Origin: Apoda limacodes
Lineage: Eukaryota > Arthropoda > Insecta > Lepidoptera > Limacodidae
DNA length: 64,000 nt
Direction: 5' to 3'
Assembly (NCBI GenBank): GCA_946406115.1
Contig: OX291542.1
Span: 25,121,321 to 25,185,320, forward strand
The translations under genes and the position numbers were made by a program. The notes below the pieces were generated by a model that made no database searches, was not told where the DNA came from, and saw nothing but the letters and a program-made list of their open reading frames with translations. This document shows positions 36,301 through 48,458 of the stretch, in pieces (position 1 is the stretch's first letter; each line of letters starts with the position of its first letter).

Positions 36301-39300
36301 AAGCTTTATTAATATGACAATTTAAAAAAATCAATATATAAATAGTGTTTGATTTTTGACCTCTCCTCCGGGTATAGTAATACATACTGATTAAATTTTA
36401 AATCATTATTAAAGTAGGTAGGAACTTATTATTTGTTCAGGTTGAACACAGTGAACGAGGGTCGAGTAGCTGTGGGCGACATGACTGGTTTCATCCCGTG
36501 CACTCCAGCTGGCTGTGTGGAGCTGATCAAGCGCACAGGCGTTAGCATCGCTGGTAAAAACTGCGTGGTGCTCGGTCGCAGCCGCATCGTGGGGACACCT
36601 GTCGCAGAGCTGCTCAAGTGGGAGCATGGGACAGTCACCGTCTGTCACTCCAAAACTAAAAACTTAAGTGATATTGTAAGTGATGAAAGGGTATGAACAC
36701 CCTGGTGAGTTTTTTTTATAGGAACTAGTATAGAGTTCTTTAAAAGGAGGCTGATATTTTGGGAATTTAACATTTTACGAAATTGAACATTCGGGGCAGG
36801 AAGGATTCGATTTTTTAAGTGTACCCAACGCGGGGTAATATATGACTAGCTGCTGATTAGAGACGAGATTGAGAGTTGCAGCCCGAGCCTAAGGTGTCTA
36901 TTGAGCAGAGCTCACGAGTGTTATCGACGACAACTTTTTTTAAATATAAAAGTTAAATTGTTGTAAAAAGTTGATATTTAATGGAATGTTAAATACGTTT
37001 TTAACAAACACGTTGGATTTATTTGCCTGGACACGGCGAAGGCGTTCAATCGGGTCGCTAGACTGGTGCTGGCTCTTTCGCGGTAGCAGGATGTATGTAA
37101 ATGTAAAGTTAGCCCTGACCTGGACCTGGAATGCTGATGAGGGGTACGTATTCTAGTATGGCATATCTATGCTTTAGCCTACACCTACAGCTGACTTTTC
37201 AACTATTTTTATTGTCTACTGGATTAAAATATTTGGACCAATTAATTAATTTTATTGAGAACATTGACAATATTTGTAATAATTTCAGACAAAGACGGCG
37301 GATATCCTGGTAGTTGCCATCGGCAGGGCTGAGATGGTCCGAGGTTCGTGGATCAAGCCGGGAGCGGTCGTCATCGACTGCGGTATCAATGTGGTGCCAG
37401 GTAATTAAATAAGCTATCAACCTATTATTCTCTAACAAGTCTAAAACTACTACATGTTTGTGACAGTCTGTTAGTTATTGCTTAGTGTCGCTACTGACCA
37501 ACCAATTGAGCTGATTATTATTAACAAAGTTTGTTGAGGCATAGGCTACTATTGATCCCGGAAAAGCACCCGCAGAAATAAGTTCGCGTGGACTACAATA
37601 GCTACAGCCATAGCTTGCTATAGCAAAACTTTCTTACTATAATCAAACTCGCCGTAGAAATCCCTCTAGCCTGATAATCGAATTTAGGGCAGACGAAATC
37701 GCGGGCTATAGCTAGCTAACTCATATATAACTCAGAATGTAGTAACAAAACAAAAATTTAATCATTATAAAAAAATCCTGTTAATATAAATCTTATAGTA
37801 GGGGAGACCGGGCACAATAGTAACACTTTACACATTTCGTTTGATTTCGGTTAGTGTAATATCTATATGGTTAAATTTACACATCTACATATAATTTTCC
37901 TCTATGCTTTACAAAAACAGATATTCTTAAATATGATATTAATTGTTTTTAAAGAACATTAAAGTTCTGTAGAACTTTAAAAATGCTAAGTCATTGGTTA
38001 CTTTCGCCCTCAGGGTCAGGTTGAAAGTAACATGCCGCGGGTCAAAAGTAAGATTGTAACATATACTGCGCATTTGGCAGATAAGCAATAAAACTTATTT
38101 TGAGATAAAGATGTCAAATTGTTTGTTTTTATTAATGACTAGCTGTGCCCGTGGTTTCACCCGCGTGAAGTTAGGGCCCGTGCTCAGCAGTGGAATGATA
38201 AATTATAGCCTATGTGTTATTCTGATGTATAAAAATTATTATAGTAAAGTTTCATTAAAATCCATTCAACAGCTGTGCCCGCGACTCCGTCAGCGTGTAA
38301 CTCCTTGTGTGTTATTAAGTTAATGTATTGGTAATATTGTTTAGATCACGTTCACATGAGGCTTAAGTACCTATAGAACGCAAATACTTCAGCGCAAAGC
38401 TTCCGGGTAAACTATGTTGAAAGTTGACCTGTCCGGCAAGTGAACATAAAGATTTCTAGAACTGCTAACCCGGGAAAGAGCGACGTACAACTGACCATGC
38501 GAGAAACAACTGACACCGAGAACACGAAAAGTCTGCCCTTGAGCCTTATTAATTATCATTGCATTCCCGCCGCGAACCGCGTCGAGCGCGGCGACCGTTA
38601 CACAAAAATAATCCTTTTGGCATGATTCAGTATACATGCGCGATAGCTTATTAGCGTATTTCATGTATAACTTTGGTGTTTCTATACCGATTTTTTTGAT
38701 TATTTTTTTATTAAATAGGTAATAATGCTAACTTTTTTTAGTTAGGGATGGGTAAGAGTGTTATAAACGTAAGAGTAGACAAATATAATCAGAAAGCTCC
38801 GAACTGCTAAGCTATCGGGAGTTACACGTGTTATTGTGAGCCAACCAAAAAAGATAGACATATGCTGTCGTGGGATATTTTTTATATAATTTTAAGGTGA
38901 ACATGATTTCTGTGAATCTCTAACCATTAAGGCTGCACACGCGACGGAAGTTTAAAAAATGGATTACTTCTCCCGTTTTCCCAACATTTCCCTTCACTGC
39001 TCTGTTCCTATTGATCGTAGTGTGATGAAAAGTACTATAACCTGCCCAGAAGTATGAAGAATGATTGCACCATGTTTCATATTTCGTTAAAATCCGTCGA
39101 GTAGTTTTTGTTTCTATAACGAACATACAGACAGACAGACAAAAATTTTACTGATTGCCTTTTTGGTATCAGTATCGATCACTAATCACTTGATAGTTAT
39201 TTGGAAAATATATTTCATGTACAGAATTGACTTCTCTACAGATTTATTATATTAGTATAGATTGTAATAAGCCCAAAATAATATTTTTTTTTAACACCAC

Positions 39301-42300
39301 TCAAGAGAACAATATTTTTTTGTAAGACATTTCTCACATCCACTCTTCGCTTCATCATCATCTCAACTTGCAGATGTCCACTGTTAAACGTAGCCCTCCC
39401 CTTCCCCGTATCTTTCTACAACGTGTCTTGAGTTTCTTGCACCCAGGATATCCCTGATGCTCTAACCAGTTAATTGGGCCATTGTGATTTAGGCTTATAT
39501 AGTGTAGTAATTAGCTGTGACAAGTGTTTGTTGAAAGTGAAGAGAAGCTTCTTTGAATTTTGAATTGCTGTTGCGATATCCATCTAAAGTTTCTATTGGA
39601 AAGACCAGCACATGTACTAACAGCAAATAGTTTAATAATCATTTAAAATTAATCATTTATTAATGTGATATGGGTAACATACAGTTTTCTTAGTGCTATA
39701 ACGTTTTTTTATTAAAATTGCCAGTGGCGACTTTTTAATAGACTTCACGAACAGCATCGCAATTGTTAGTTTATCTTAATCTAAGAAAACAAAAAAGTTA
39801 TGCAAGTGTTTACATAAAAAGAATGTTACTTTTGTCCCTTTTGTGTAATGTTACTTTCATACCCAACAATTATTTGAAAATATTCACGTAATCACCTAAA
39901 AACTTAATGTGCTTTACATTAAACAATTATAATAATGTATAAAAAACTAATGGAGAATAAAAAAAAATAGCCACAAAGATATACACATCTCAACCCTAAG
40001 TACACTATAATAAAAGTAAAAAAACGTACTTTCAGGGCGTAAAAACTCACTTTGTGTCTTTCAATATAACACACAAACCCGAAATACGTGTGGAAACCGA
40101 TCTTAGGCATGGTAAGTGTTACAAACTAACCCTCAATGGCCGCGGGCAGTGATAAGACCATTAGACAAATCTACAGAGCGTTTGTTACTTTCGACCCGCC
40201 GTTACATTTGTACCCGGTCTCCCCTACTCCAAAGCGAAACGCAGCGAAAAATACGTGAAAGAAGGATTGATATATTTTATTATTTCATCTCACGTTAGCC
40301 GTCTGCAACCGTACATTATGAATGAATGATAGCCGAGATGACAGCCGAACAATGTTACGTCTCTTTCCTACGATTTATCTGCAGCTAAACGTTGTAGTGT
40401 AGCTATGTAGGGGTGCGTAGCTTAATGTGCTGCCTACTGACGATTGTATTTTCTTGTCCTTGGAACTGGATTTCGCAGGGCACTGTTTTTGAAGTCTCAA
40501 CTAAACAACGGGGTAACCTGATTATTAGTATAGGGGTAGCTGGAATTAAATTATCTTTGTAAATAGATTTTCCTACGGATAATACCGCACTATTCACATC
40601 GCAATGGATTATCGGGCACGGGAATAGCTGGAAAAACGTATAGGTAATACCTTTCAGTCCCGGGTGATGGTTCCCGTTGGAATCTCACGGCGATAAGCGA
40701 ATACTATGCAGTCGAAGCTTGTTCGTCAAATAACTTCTTAAACTTTCGCGGTTATTATAAATGTTTCGGGCTTACCAGTGTGTCGAGTTCGTGATGAGTT
40801 ACAGAGTATGGACATTAGTAGTGAACCCGGCAAAAAAGACTATCCAATAGGACGCAGTCGTCATAAAAGAATGACGGTAGTGAGAAATTACCCCTTGTAA
40901 CCGCCGCTTGAACTGACTCAGTTCATCCTTGAAGATGGCGCATGCAACTGTGCCGAAATATCAGTAACTCAATAAGTTAAATAGGTACTGCGATAAACTC
41001 GAAACATTTAAATATATAATAATTGTTCGTGTCTATACGTACGAACCTTGATGATTTTTTTATATAATTTTTGATGCTGTGAGATGAAAAATAGAATAGC
41101 AATGGATACTACGAAACAACTGAAAAATTTGAACTCCAAGAAGGTGTAATAACAATTTCTGTCTGAGAATCACAATCGGCGGAACCGGGAGTCAGTCAAT
41201 GACAGTTTAGTAAACAGGTGTGATTTTGTTAGTGGTTCACACCGATGGACGTCTTGTGTCCTACTCTTTAAAGAAAATATTGAAAACAACAAATGCCATT
41301 GTTGCACGACGCGCTCGAAAGTAAAATACAAATATCGACAAAAGTTCTGGATGATTAAAAAATCAAATGTAGAGGTTTTGTTTCGATTATAATAATGAAT
41401 AACTTATTTCAGTGTTAAATGAAAGTTAGTAAAACAAATTGTGATATTATTATAAATGAAAAAGGGTGTATGTAAGTAAAATATCACTGTTGTTGCTCCT
41501 TAACTCCGCAACATGGTGTATGGGAGTATATGGGAATGGACTTTTCCGCAGGTAAACCGCGAAACCTAGCTTCTAACTTTATAAATATTGTATAAGTGGG
41601 TAATCAATTTTGTTTAAAGAATGATCTTAAATATTACCTTATAATAGTGGCGTTCTGATGACCGACATAATGTACATAATGCGGTAATCCTACTAAAGAG
41701 AATGAACTAAGATTTGTACTGTGTTATACATACTTTATGACTTTTTAACTTGGCAGGATTATGACATTGAACGCATTGAAGCAGTCAACAACCGACATAA
41801 TGTACATAATGCGGTAATCCTACCAAAGAGTATGAACCAAGTTTTGTACTATGTAATACAGAATTTATGACTTTTTAACTTGGCAGGATTATGAAATTGA
41901 ACGCATTGAAGCAGTCAACAAAACGCACCTAATGAAACGTTATTCCAGTAACATTATACAATTAGTATGTAACAATACTTTTTCTGTTCTAGTCATAATA
42001 CATTTCTATTATTTAAATGACAGTAGAATTATTTTAAAATATAAAAGAATATGTCACTAATACTGATAGCTGCTGGTGATACTTGTATCTAAATTGAATA
42101 AGTATATTAATGTAATATCTCGTAGCTGTCACGGCTGCCCTTTGACTGCTCATAAATAAGAACTAAGAATATTCCTAAATATTTGTTGTCATTACTGATT
42201 ACAAACAGATGCATCAAAGGCGAGCGGGCAACGGTTAGTGGGCGACGTGGCGTTCTCTGAGGCGGCGGCAGTGGCCGGGTACCTAACGCCGGTGCCAGGC

Positions 42301-45300
42301 GGCGTGGGTCCGATGACAGTGGCGATGCTTATGCGAAACACCGTGCTGGCTGCGCGACGGCAGCTAGACCGGCTTCAGGCACCTTCTTGGCCGCTCAAGC
42401 CACTTAGGATCTCACCGTTATCGCCGCCACCGAGGTTTGTTTCTATTATTTAATAATAATTTCTATTAAAAATCTATCAAACGATACCCTACTTAACGAA
42501 TTTGATTTTTTTCAATTCCATTCTTTAGTACATACGAGATGGGATAAAAAAACTTAAGATAATCGCAAAATCGGTTGTGGATTAGCAAATTTTATCAATC
42601 TATTCGTCTTTTATTATTATGTAGGCATTTTAATGAAAAATATTTAGGTCTACGGGTCTTTGGAGCTGTAAATAAATCAAGCTTCTTATTCAAAATATGA
42701 CCATTTATGACGCATGTTTTCACAATCGTAAATAATAATAATAATAATAATAATTTTTTAATTTCGTTGACTTAAACCTAGGGTTTTAAGAACATAAAAT
42801 TTCGTAAGAAGTGAGGACTAGAGCACAATAAGTAAAGGAAAAATTAAAAAATAGCACGCGTGTCAGATTCGCACTTGCTAATACTTACTGTAAGGACACA
42901 TGGGAAATGTTAAATTTAAAATGACGATTTGTATGTATAGCGACATAGCTATAGCGCGCAACCAGCAGCCCAAGCACATCGACGAGCTGGCGAACGAACT
43001 CGGTCTGTTCCCGAACGAGGTCTCGCAGTACGGACGTACAAAGGCGAAGATCGCACTTTCCGTGCTCGATAGACTTAAGGACCAGAAAGGCGGGAAGTAC
43101 ATCGTCGTGGCTGGGTATGTAACTACACATCACTTCATGGGTTAATATTTTTGAATATTATTGAGTTTATTACCGGCTCTTCTTGGTCTACCGATATTTG
43201 AAACTGGTGTTGCCTTAGGAAAATTACGTACACACGTAATAAGGTTAATTTGACCTACTACTTTTTACAAGAGTTTAGCTTGACACTAGATGCACTAGTG
43301 AGTCCAGATTCCAGACATTCTCGACAGTCGCTATTCGTACCTCGAAGTAGTTTTCTTCGAGTTCCTAAGCCTAAATTCTAGAAAGATTAATATTATATTT
43401 ATGAAGCCCTATTAGATTTTATGTAAACTTAAACAATTCATTGTAACGGCATTGTTTTTTTTTGCAGTATTACGCCGACCCCTCTGGGCGAGGGTAAGAG
43501 CACAACGCTGATAGGGCTCGTGCAGGCGCTTTGCGCGCACCGCGGACGTAACGCGTTCGCTGTCATGCGTCAGCCAAGCCAAGGACCCACGTTCGGGGTC
43601 AAGGGAGGCGCTGCGGGCGGAGGATATTCACAGGTTATTTCTTTTTTCAAGTTTATAACTTCTAATTTTACCGGATACACATTTTGCGTTGCGTAAAATC
43701 CCAGCTTTTATTTTTTGCCAATTTCTAAAGATATTTCCTTCATCCTGAATTCTACACATCACAACCAAGATCTTTTGATCAAGAATTTTAGCCGGTATAG
43801 GGAGAAAGAAAAGGAAGGGACATCCGGCATAATCATACCTCATGCTGCAGCTAGATGTATGTCAGTTTGGAAGTAATAAAGTTTCTCCAATTGTACAATA
43901 CGTATTGGTTATTATAATAGTAAATGACGGTTTTCAACATTTTTAGAGAATCACAAATTTAGGTAATGTAAAATTGCAAAAAACGAAAATAAACTATTAT
44001 GTAAACATATTGTAAAAATGGTTGACCCTTTTTTAAGGTAATTCCTATGGAAGACTTCAATCTTCACTTGACCGGAGACATCCACGCAGTTACAGCAGCT
44101 AACAACTTGCTCGCGGCACAGATGGATGCTCGAATCTTCCACGAACTGACACAGAAAGATGGTCCCCTCTATGACCGCCTAGTCCCTAAAATCAAGGGTG
44201 TCAGGAAGTTCTCCCCTATACAACAGAGAAGGCTCAAGAGATTGGGAATCGACAAAACAGATCCAGACTCCCTCACCGATGAAGAGAAAACCAAGTTTGC
44301 CAGACTCAATATTGACACGTCTAAAATTATGTGGAACAGAGGTAAAATAGCATTTATTTATTTTAATTGAATCCTTTATTGTACAAAAAAAAACATTACA
44401 AGAAATTAAAATTCTAGAAAAATAGTACAAAGAGCGTACGTATCTCTGCTTGCATTTGTTTTAAAAGTGGAAGAATTGACAATATATACGGCAACTCAAA
44501 GATAAGATAACTGCGTTCATTTAACGGAAGTTTATCTTAAGCTATATAGAGCAGTTTAAAATAGTCCCTTCTTTTAGCATTTAAAAAAATAGTTCAATTG
44601 GTGATACCAGCACCAACTTTCAGTATGTTACTGAACATGATACCGGTTCCTCTACAAAACTTTACCAATTAAGGATTCGTTATTAAATTTTTATTTTTCA
44701 ACATCTTGGGAAATGAAAGTATTAACACTTGTCCTGCTTTCCAGTGGTGGACCTGAACGACAGATATTTGCGCAAGATCACAATCGGTCAGTCGCCAACG
44801 GAAAAGGGATTCACACGTGAAACCAGTTTTGATATTTCCGTTGCGTCAGAGATCATGGCTATATTGGCTCTCGGGAAAGACGTAGAAGACATCAAGGAAA
44901 GATTGGCCAACATGGTGGTAGCTTTAGACAAAAGCGGAAACTCTGTCACTGCTGATGACCTGGTAATAAAATTTCATTAACAAGTTTAAAAAAAAATGTG
45001 TCAATAAAAAACTGTGTCAATAGATCCTTTAGTAAAAACATACATCTTATTGCAGATTGCATCTTCGTAGGTTACAGATGGTTCTAGAATTAACTTTTAA
45101 ATAGTATATATATTATTAAACAAAATAAGACAGAAAAGTATAATTAGACTAGCTGTACCAGCGGCTTCTGGCGGCGCTTAAGTCGTTCTTGCGGGAACTT
45201 TTGAATTTTTCAGGATATAAGCTATCTCCATTCCAAATTTTATCCAAAACCGTCCAGCGTGGTCATGTGCAGCGTTAAGAGTAACTTTCGTGTTTATAAT

Positions 45301-47946
45301 ATTAGTGTGATAAAATTTCTTTTGCATTATCTGAAGATTAAAAAACCACAATGTGAGGACATTACCAGTCTAGTGAAAGGAGGTACCTTGTAATAAAAGT
45401 ACACTATTTCTCAGGGCATGACAGGCGCTTTGTTGGTGTTACTTCGCGACGCTTTCGAGCCAACATTAATGCAAACTCTGGAAGGCACTCCAGTGCTTGT
45501 CCATACGGGTCCGTTTGCCAATATTGCTCACGGCTGTTCCTCCATCCTTGCAGACAAAATAGCTATGAAACTGGCTAGGGAGAAAGGATATGTTGCCACC
45601 GAAGCCGGTTTCGGATCTGATATAGGTATGACAGACCAATACTGCATTAAGATTAATTTAATTCTTCCAATTTAAAGTAAGTTGCAGTAATAAGTTTGTA
45701 TTGTTTTGTGCAAAAATAAATATAATAATTAAGTATGATCTCATCAGAGAACAATGCCCACGTAGATATGGCATGTGGCTCTAACGATTTTGCAAGTAGG
45801 ATGGGTAATCATAACTGTAAAGCATGCTACAAAAAAAACACTTCAAGTTGGCCATTGGTGTAGGTAATTCATAACTTTTAGACAAAGGAAATTCAATAAT
45901 TTAAATTTAGACTCATCATCACAAATTCCACTAACTCATTTTAATTCTGTAACAAATACAGTAGGTACTTATGCTTAATTTGATTTCATATTTAACCAAG
46001 TGTAAGCATTGTATGAAATAATCAAATCTGTTTGAATAAATACTTACAATCGATCACATCTTGTCCCATTTCTCTTATTTTTGTTCCTATCAAACGCTAT
46101 CCAAAGTTCAGATTTTTCAAAAACACCTAAATATAGTTTAGTTATAATGACGAATATATATGTGATCAGGCATGGAGAAGTTCTTCAACATAAAGTGTCG
46201 TGCGAGCGGTGACCGTCCGCACTGCGCCGTCATCGTAGCGACGGTACGTGCGCTCAAGATGCACGGCGGCGGACCACCAGTCACCGCGGGCGCGCCGCTC
46301 AACGACGTATACGTGCGGGTCAGTACAACTACAATCACCCAATAATATAATATACTCTAACTAACCTGAAAAGTGTTGTCTAGTTATGATTAGGTAGAAC
46401 AATTTGTTTTATAAAAGGCTTTTGAAAAGAATCAAAACAGAATAGATCCAGGTATCTTTTGAATTTGACAAGTAATATGTACGCAGATATTTCAGTAGTG
46501 TAATTAGTGTTAAAGCAGCAATATTTTTTTTTCAGGAGAACCTGGAACTCCTGAGCAAAGGTTTGTGCAACTTGGGCAAACACATAAGTAATGGCAACAA
46601 ATTCGGCGTACCGGTCGTCATTGCTGTCAATAAACACGGGTAAATACTTTTTAAACACTTTTAAATTGTTCAACCGTATCAAATGGAACTTACTAAGGTA
46701 TAAGGTTCCCTTTGTATGTTTTCGGACGGATTAACATATATCGAAGTTTTTAAAAACTATAAAATCCAGTCTGCTTTAGAAAGTCTAATATTAAGAATTA
46801 AAGCATATACTACAGATGAGATTGACTACCTTAAAACAATGTGTAGTACCTACGTATTTGTAGTACTTTTGATAAATCAATTTCGATAATGTCACTGTTA
46901 TGTTTTACAGCAACGACACGCAAGCAGAGCTAGAGTTGGTAAAAGATTTCGCAGTTAAGAACGGTGCCTTTAGAGCTGTCATCTGCGACCACTGGGCGAA
47001 AGGTGGAGAGGGAGCACTTGACTTAGCAGATGCGGTTATAGATGCATGTGATGCTCCCGCAAAATTCGAATTCCTCTACCCACTCAATTTTTCGATACAA
47101 GATAAAATCAAGGCCATTGCCACTGAGATGTACGGAGCAGGCCAGGTCGAGTACACTGAAGAAGTGTTGGAGAAGATTAAAACATTCACTGAAAAGGTTG
47201 GTTATCAAATTACAAAACTTGGCGACGATCACTAACGAAAATTATAAAAAGAGCTGTCAAAACCACTATGGAGAATTTTAAACTATTTTCTGAATAGTTT
47301 GTAATAGAACTACACCGATCACGCAGTGTGGTTTCAGAGAAGATTCCTCCCACAAATGATCCCTGTCAAGATTTCTGAAATCTTTTGCAAGGGTCGGCAA
47401 CGGGGCAACATTTTCGAGGATTGAGTAATGCATAGAAGCATTCAGCACATTCAGCATGAAGCACCTTGAAAATGTTGTTGCCGTTGTGTAATGTTTCAAG
47501 CGACCATAGCTTAGACGAACTTGGAACTCTTAAAAACCTATGGTCATGTACTACGTGAACAATTTGCTTTCATAATGTGTCAAACGCATAGCATAAACAC
47601 AGCCTAAATATGAGACAGAGCCAATGATGAGGTGCGGTGCGGGGCGAGAAGGGGGAGTTAAAGCATCCTAACTTAGGTAGTTAACATATCTTATTTTTTC
47701 CAGGGCTATGATAAATTCCCCATTTGTATGGCAAAGACTTCTAACTCCTTAACCGGAGACCCAGCCATCAAAGGGGCGCCAACCGGGTTTACTCTTCGCA
47801 TCAACAACATGTTCGTGTCAGTGGGCGCTGGGTTTGTCGTGCCCATGGTGGGCGAAATCTCTAAAATGCCCGGACTTCCTACCAGACCTAGCATATACGA
47901 TATTGATTTAAATACAAAGACTGGAGAAATCGATGGACTGTTTTAA
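30278..47946 (+). CDS. MTHFD1: C-1-tetrahydrofolate synthase, cytoplasmic (complete, 15 exons)
   Basis: Exons: 30278-30315, 32127-32325, 34323-34459, 36441-36675, 37289-37400, 42209-42434, 42941-43114, 43468-43633, 44038-44341, 44745-44962, 45415-45625, 46170-46318, 46536-46639, 46911-47196, 47704-47946. They join in phase to 933 residues against 935 in human MTHFD1; the Drosophila counterpart is pugilist. The trifunctional enzyme interconverts one-carbon forms of tetrahydrofolate in the cytosol. The N-terminal methylene-THF dehydrogenase/cyclohydrolase has the YxxxK pair (Tyr51, Lys55), Gln99 in IVQMPLD and Asp124 in KDVDG. The C-terminal formate-THF ligase, from about residue 310, has the ATP loop TPLGEGKST (about 376-386) and [10 protein letters not shown]. 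The end EIDGLF-stop matches the family. No stop or shift breaks it. No mitochondrial targeting segment is visible. Confidence 0.97.
30666..30886. mobile_element. Inverted-repeat MITE of about 220 bases in C-1-THF synthase intron 1
   Basis: CCCGACTGCAAGAACTAAAA and the following AAGTAAACAAGTG..AAATATTTAACTATAA are mirrored by TTATAGTTAAATATTTG..CTTGTTTACTTCTTTTTAG ending TTCTTGCAGTCGG. The arms are about 60-70 bases. A related half-copy is at about 31545-31615 (AAATATTTAACTATAAGCAG). No clear target duplication was found. Confidence 0.7.
31655..31912. mobile_element. Putative MITE with GGGCGGATCCAG ends
   Basis: The left end GGGGCGGATCCAGCGGGGGG and the right end TTCTGGATCACACT face each other; GGATCCAG-type ends on a G-rich start are common in non-autonomous DNA elements. 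The right end is degraded. It lies in intron 1 (30316-32126), of which the remainder is AT-rich. Confidence 0.4.
33034..33322 (+). mobile_element. 5'-truncated LINE with poly(A) tail
   Basis: The last 290 bases of the LINE family found in spn-E intron 5: TCTCACACTTTAGAACCTAA, then AGAAACTTCCTCCCGCGAAC, then GGCTACGGTGACCGCTTACC, ending in an A-run at about 33299-33322. The long tail suggests a relatively recent insertion. It lies in C-1-THF synthase intron 2. Confidence 0.8.
33528..33860 (+). repeat. Dispersed repeat, copy A (intron 2)
   Basis: Shares with 34606-35080 the ordered blocks GTGATGACATACCCAAAC, then CAACGTGCGGTCACGTGC, then GCGGAACTGTGTCTCTTTGT, then ATGCCATAGCC. The family is unknown to me, with no coding capacity. 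The two copies lie in neighbouring introns of one gene on either side of exon 3. Confidence 0.7.
34606..35080 (+). repeat. Dispersed repeat, copy B (intron 3)
   Basis: Same ordered blocks as copy A, with an extra AT-rich stretch of about 150 bases between the first two blocks. Same orientation as copy A. Confidence 0.7.
35380..35617. mobile_element. Mariner-type MITE, 238 bases
   Basis: The ends CAAGGGGTGATCAAAAAGTA and (reverse complement) CGAGTGGAGATCAAAAAGTA are inverted repeats, with TA just outside both (35378-35379 and 35618-35619). GGTGATCAAAAAGT-type ends with TA targets are usual for mariner-related elements. There is no open frame. It lies in C-1-THF synthase intron 3. Confidence 0.75.
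37010..37110 (+). mobile_element. LINE reverse transcriptase fragment
   Basis: About 100 bases in C-1-THF synthase intron 4 read [11 protein letters not shown] in part, the reverse transcriptase block that appears as DIAKAFDRV in the intron 5 LINE of spn-E (about 6925-6950). No 3' tail is attached. Confidence 0.55.
38139..39261 (-). mobile_element. Helitron with helicase remnant, 1123 bases
   Basis: On the minus strand it starts TCTATACTAATATAATAAAT and ends GGGCACAGCTAG, flanked by A (on the 5' side) and T (on the 3' side): plus-strand A at 38138 and T at 39262. A TTCAC-GCGG-GTGAA hairpin lies about 15 bases before the CTAG end. It encodes a remnant of the Helitron helicase. It has inserted into the older element with AGTAGGGGAG ends. 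Confidence 0.85.
38389..38664 (-). pseudogene. Helitron Pif1-like helicase fragment
   Basis: A 91-residue frame contains [20 protein letters not shown] and then [11 protein letters not shown], the last conserved helicase motifs of Helitron RepHel proteins (related to Pif1). The usual linker between these two blocks is shortened, and the upstream helicase motifs and the whole Rep domain are absent. It is a remnant, not a host PIF1 gene. Confidence 0.8.
39361..39480 (+). repeat. Interspersed LINE-type 3' fragment
   Basis: Contains CAGATGTCCACTGTTAAACG, AGCCCTCCCCTTCCC and CAACGTGTCTTGAG, decayed versions of a phrase common at the 3' part of lepidopteran RTE-type elements. It lies within the 2.4 kb element, downstream of the Helitron. 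Confidence 0.4.
41661..41920. repeat. Tandem duplication of a 130-base unit
   Basis: Two adjacent 130-base units (41661-41790 and 41791-41920) of equal length with roughly ten substitutions, each starting ACCGACATAATGTACATAAT and ending CGCATTGAAGCAGTCAACA. It lies in C-1-THF synthase intron 5. No open frame runs through both. Confidence 0.9.
42730..42752. repeat. (TAA)n microsatellite
   Basis: Seven to eight TAA units in C-1-THF synthase intron 6. Otherwise this intron (42435-42940) shows only a trace of the GTGTCAGATTCGCACTTGC repeat near 42860. Confidence 0.9.
45149..45310 (-). mobile_element. Short non-autonomous Helitron, 162 bases
   Basis: On the minus strand it starts TCACACTAATATTATAAACA and ends GGTACAGCTAG, with host A at plus 45148 and T at plus 45311. 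It lies in C-1-THF synthase intron 10 (44963-45414). Both ends and the A/T target fit the Helitron rule. Confidence 0.75.
47310..47425 (+). mobile_element. Decayed LINE 3' fragment
   Basis: GTGTGGTTTCAGAGAAGATT, CCTCCCACAAATGATC and GGGTCGGCAACGGGGCAAC follow the order of the LINE tail at 33070-33200, with deletions. It lies in the last C-1-THF synthase intron (47197-47703). Confidence 0.5.
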
Positions 47947-48042
47947 GTTGACTTTGGATACCTATTCGATTTTCATGTGTGCAGTTGTTTACGTACGCCC
48001 AGTACAACAACGTCGTAAGTGCTAAAGAGAATACCAGAACAA

Positions 48043-48048
48043 ATTAAA
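48043..48048 (+). terminator. Possible poly(A) signal for C-1-THF synthase
   Basis: ATTAAA, the commonest variant signal, 97 bases after the stop. I noticed no AATAAA between 47947 and the AQR 3' end, so the transcript may end here or run into the convergent gene. Confidence 0.3.
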
Positions 48049-48434
48049 AACTTCCAGAAGCACATTCTCTAAGCTATATTTATAACGTTGCTGTACTGGG
48101 CGCGAAGAGTAATTACAAATAGTATAAGTATAAAAAGTTACTTTTGTATATTTTTGCATTTAAGACGTTTGGTGTACTAGCGGGAACGACTGATAATAAT
48201 CAGGCGACTGTAAAATAGCAAAATATTTGTCATAGATAGAAACATATTTTATATATATCTTATTGGATGTTAATCAATTTTATGAAAGTAGTCGACACAA
48301 AACATTATGAACTGAAAATATCAACTCTCACTAAATTTTATTGTATTGATTGAAAATTATAATGATAGGTGGATTAATGTTTTGCAAATAACAATTAATT
48401 GTAAATGAAAGAATATGATAATGTATTTACGTGT

Positions 48435-48440
48435 TTTATT
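48435..48440 (-). terminator. Poly(A) signal for AQR
   Basis: AATAAA on the minus strand, 18 bases after the AQR stop codon (48459-48461). This would give a very short 3' UTR and keep the AQR transcript clear of the convergent gene. Confidence 0.55.
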
Positions 48441-48458
48441 TCACCACACATACTAATA

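Larger units (their letters stand above)
37797..40228. mobile_element. Unclassified DNA element with terminal inverted repeats, 2.4 kb
   Basis: The left end AGTAGGGGAGACCGGGCACA and the reverse complement of the right end AGTAGGGGAGACCGGGTACA match at 19 of 20 bases and stay similar through GTAAC. Inside both ends are repeated GTTACTTT-type words (for example 38000-38060 and 39825-39870). A Helitron of 1123 bases is nested within, so the element itself was about 1.3 kb. I find no transposase and no sure target duplication. It fills half of C-1-THF synthase intron 5. Confidence 0.7.

Noticed and set aside
38389..38664. Host PIF1 helicase gene
   Set aside because: Only the last motifs are present, inside an element with exact Helitron ends.
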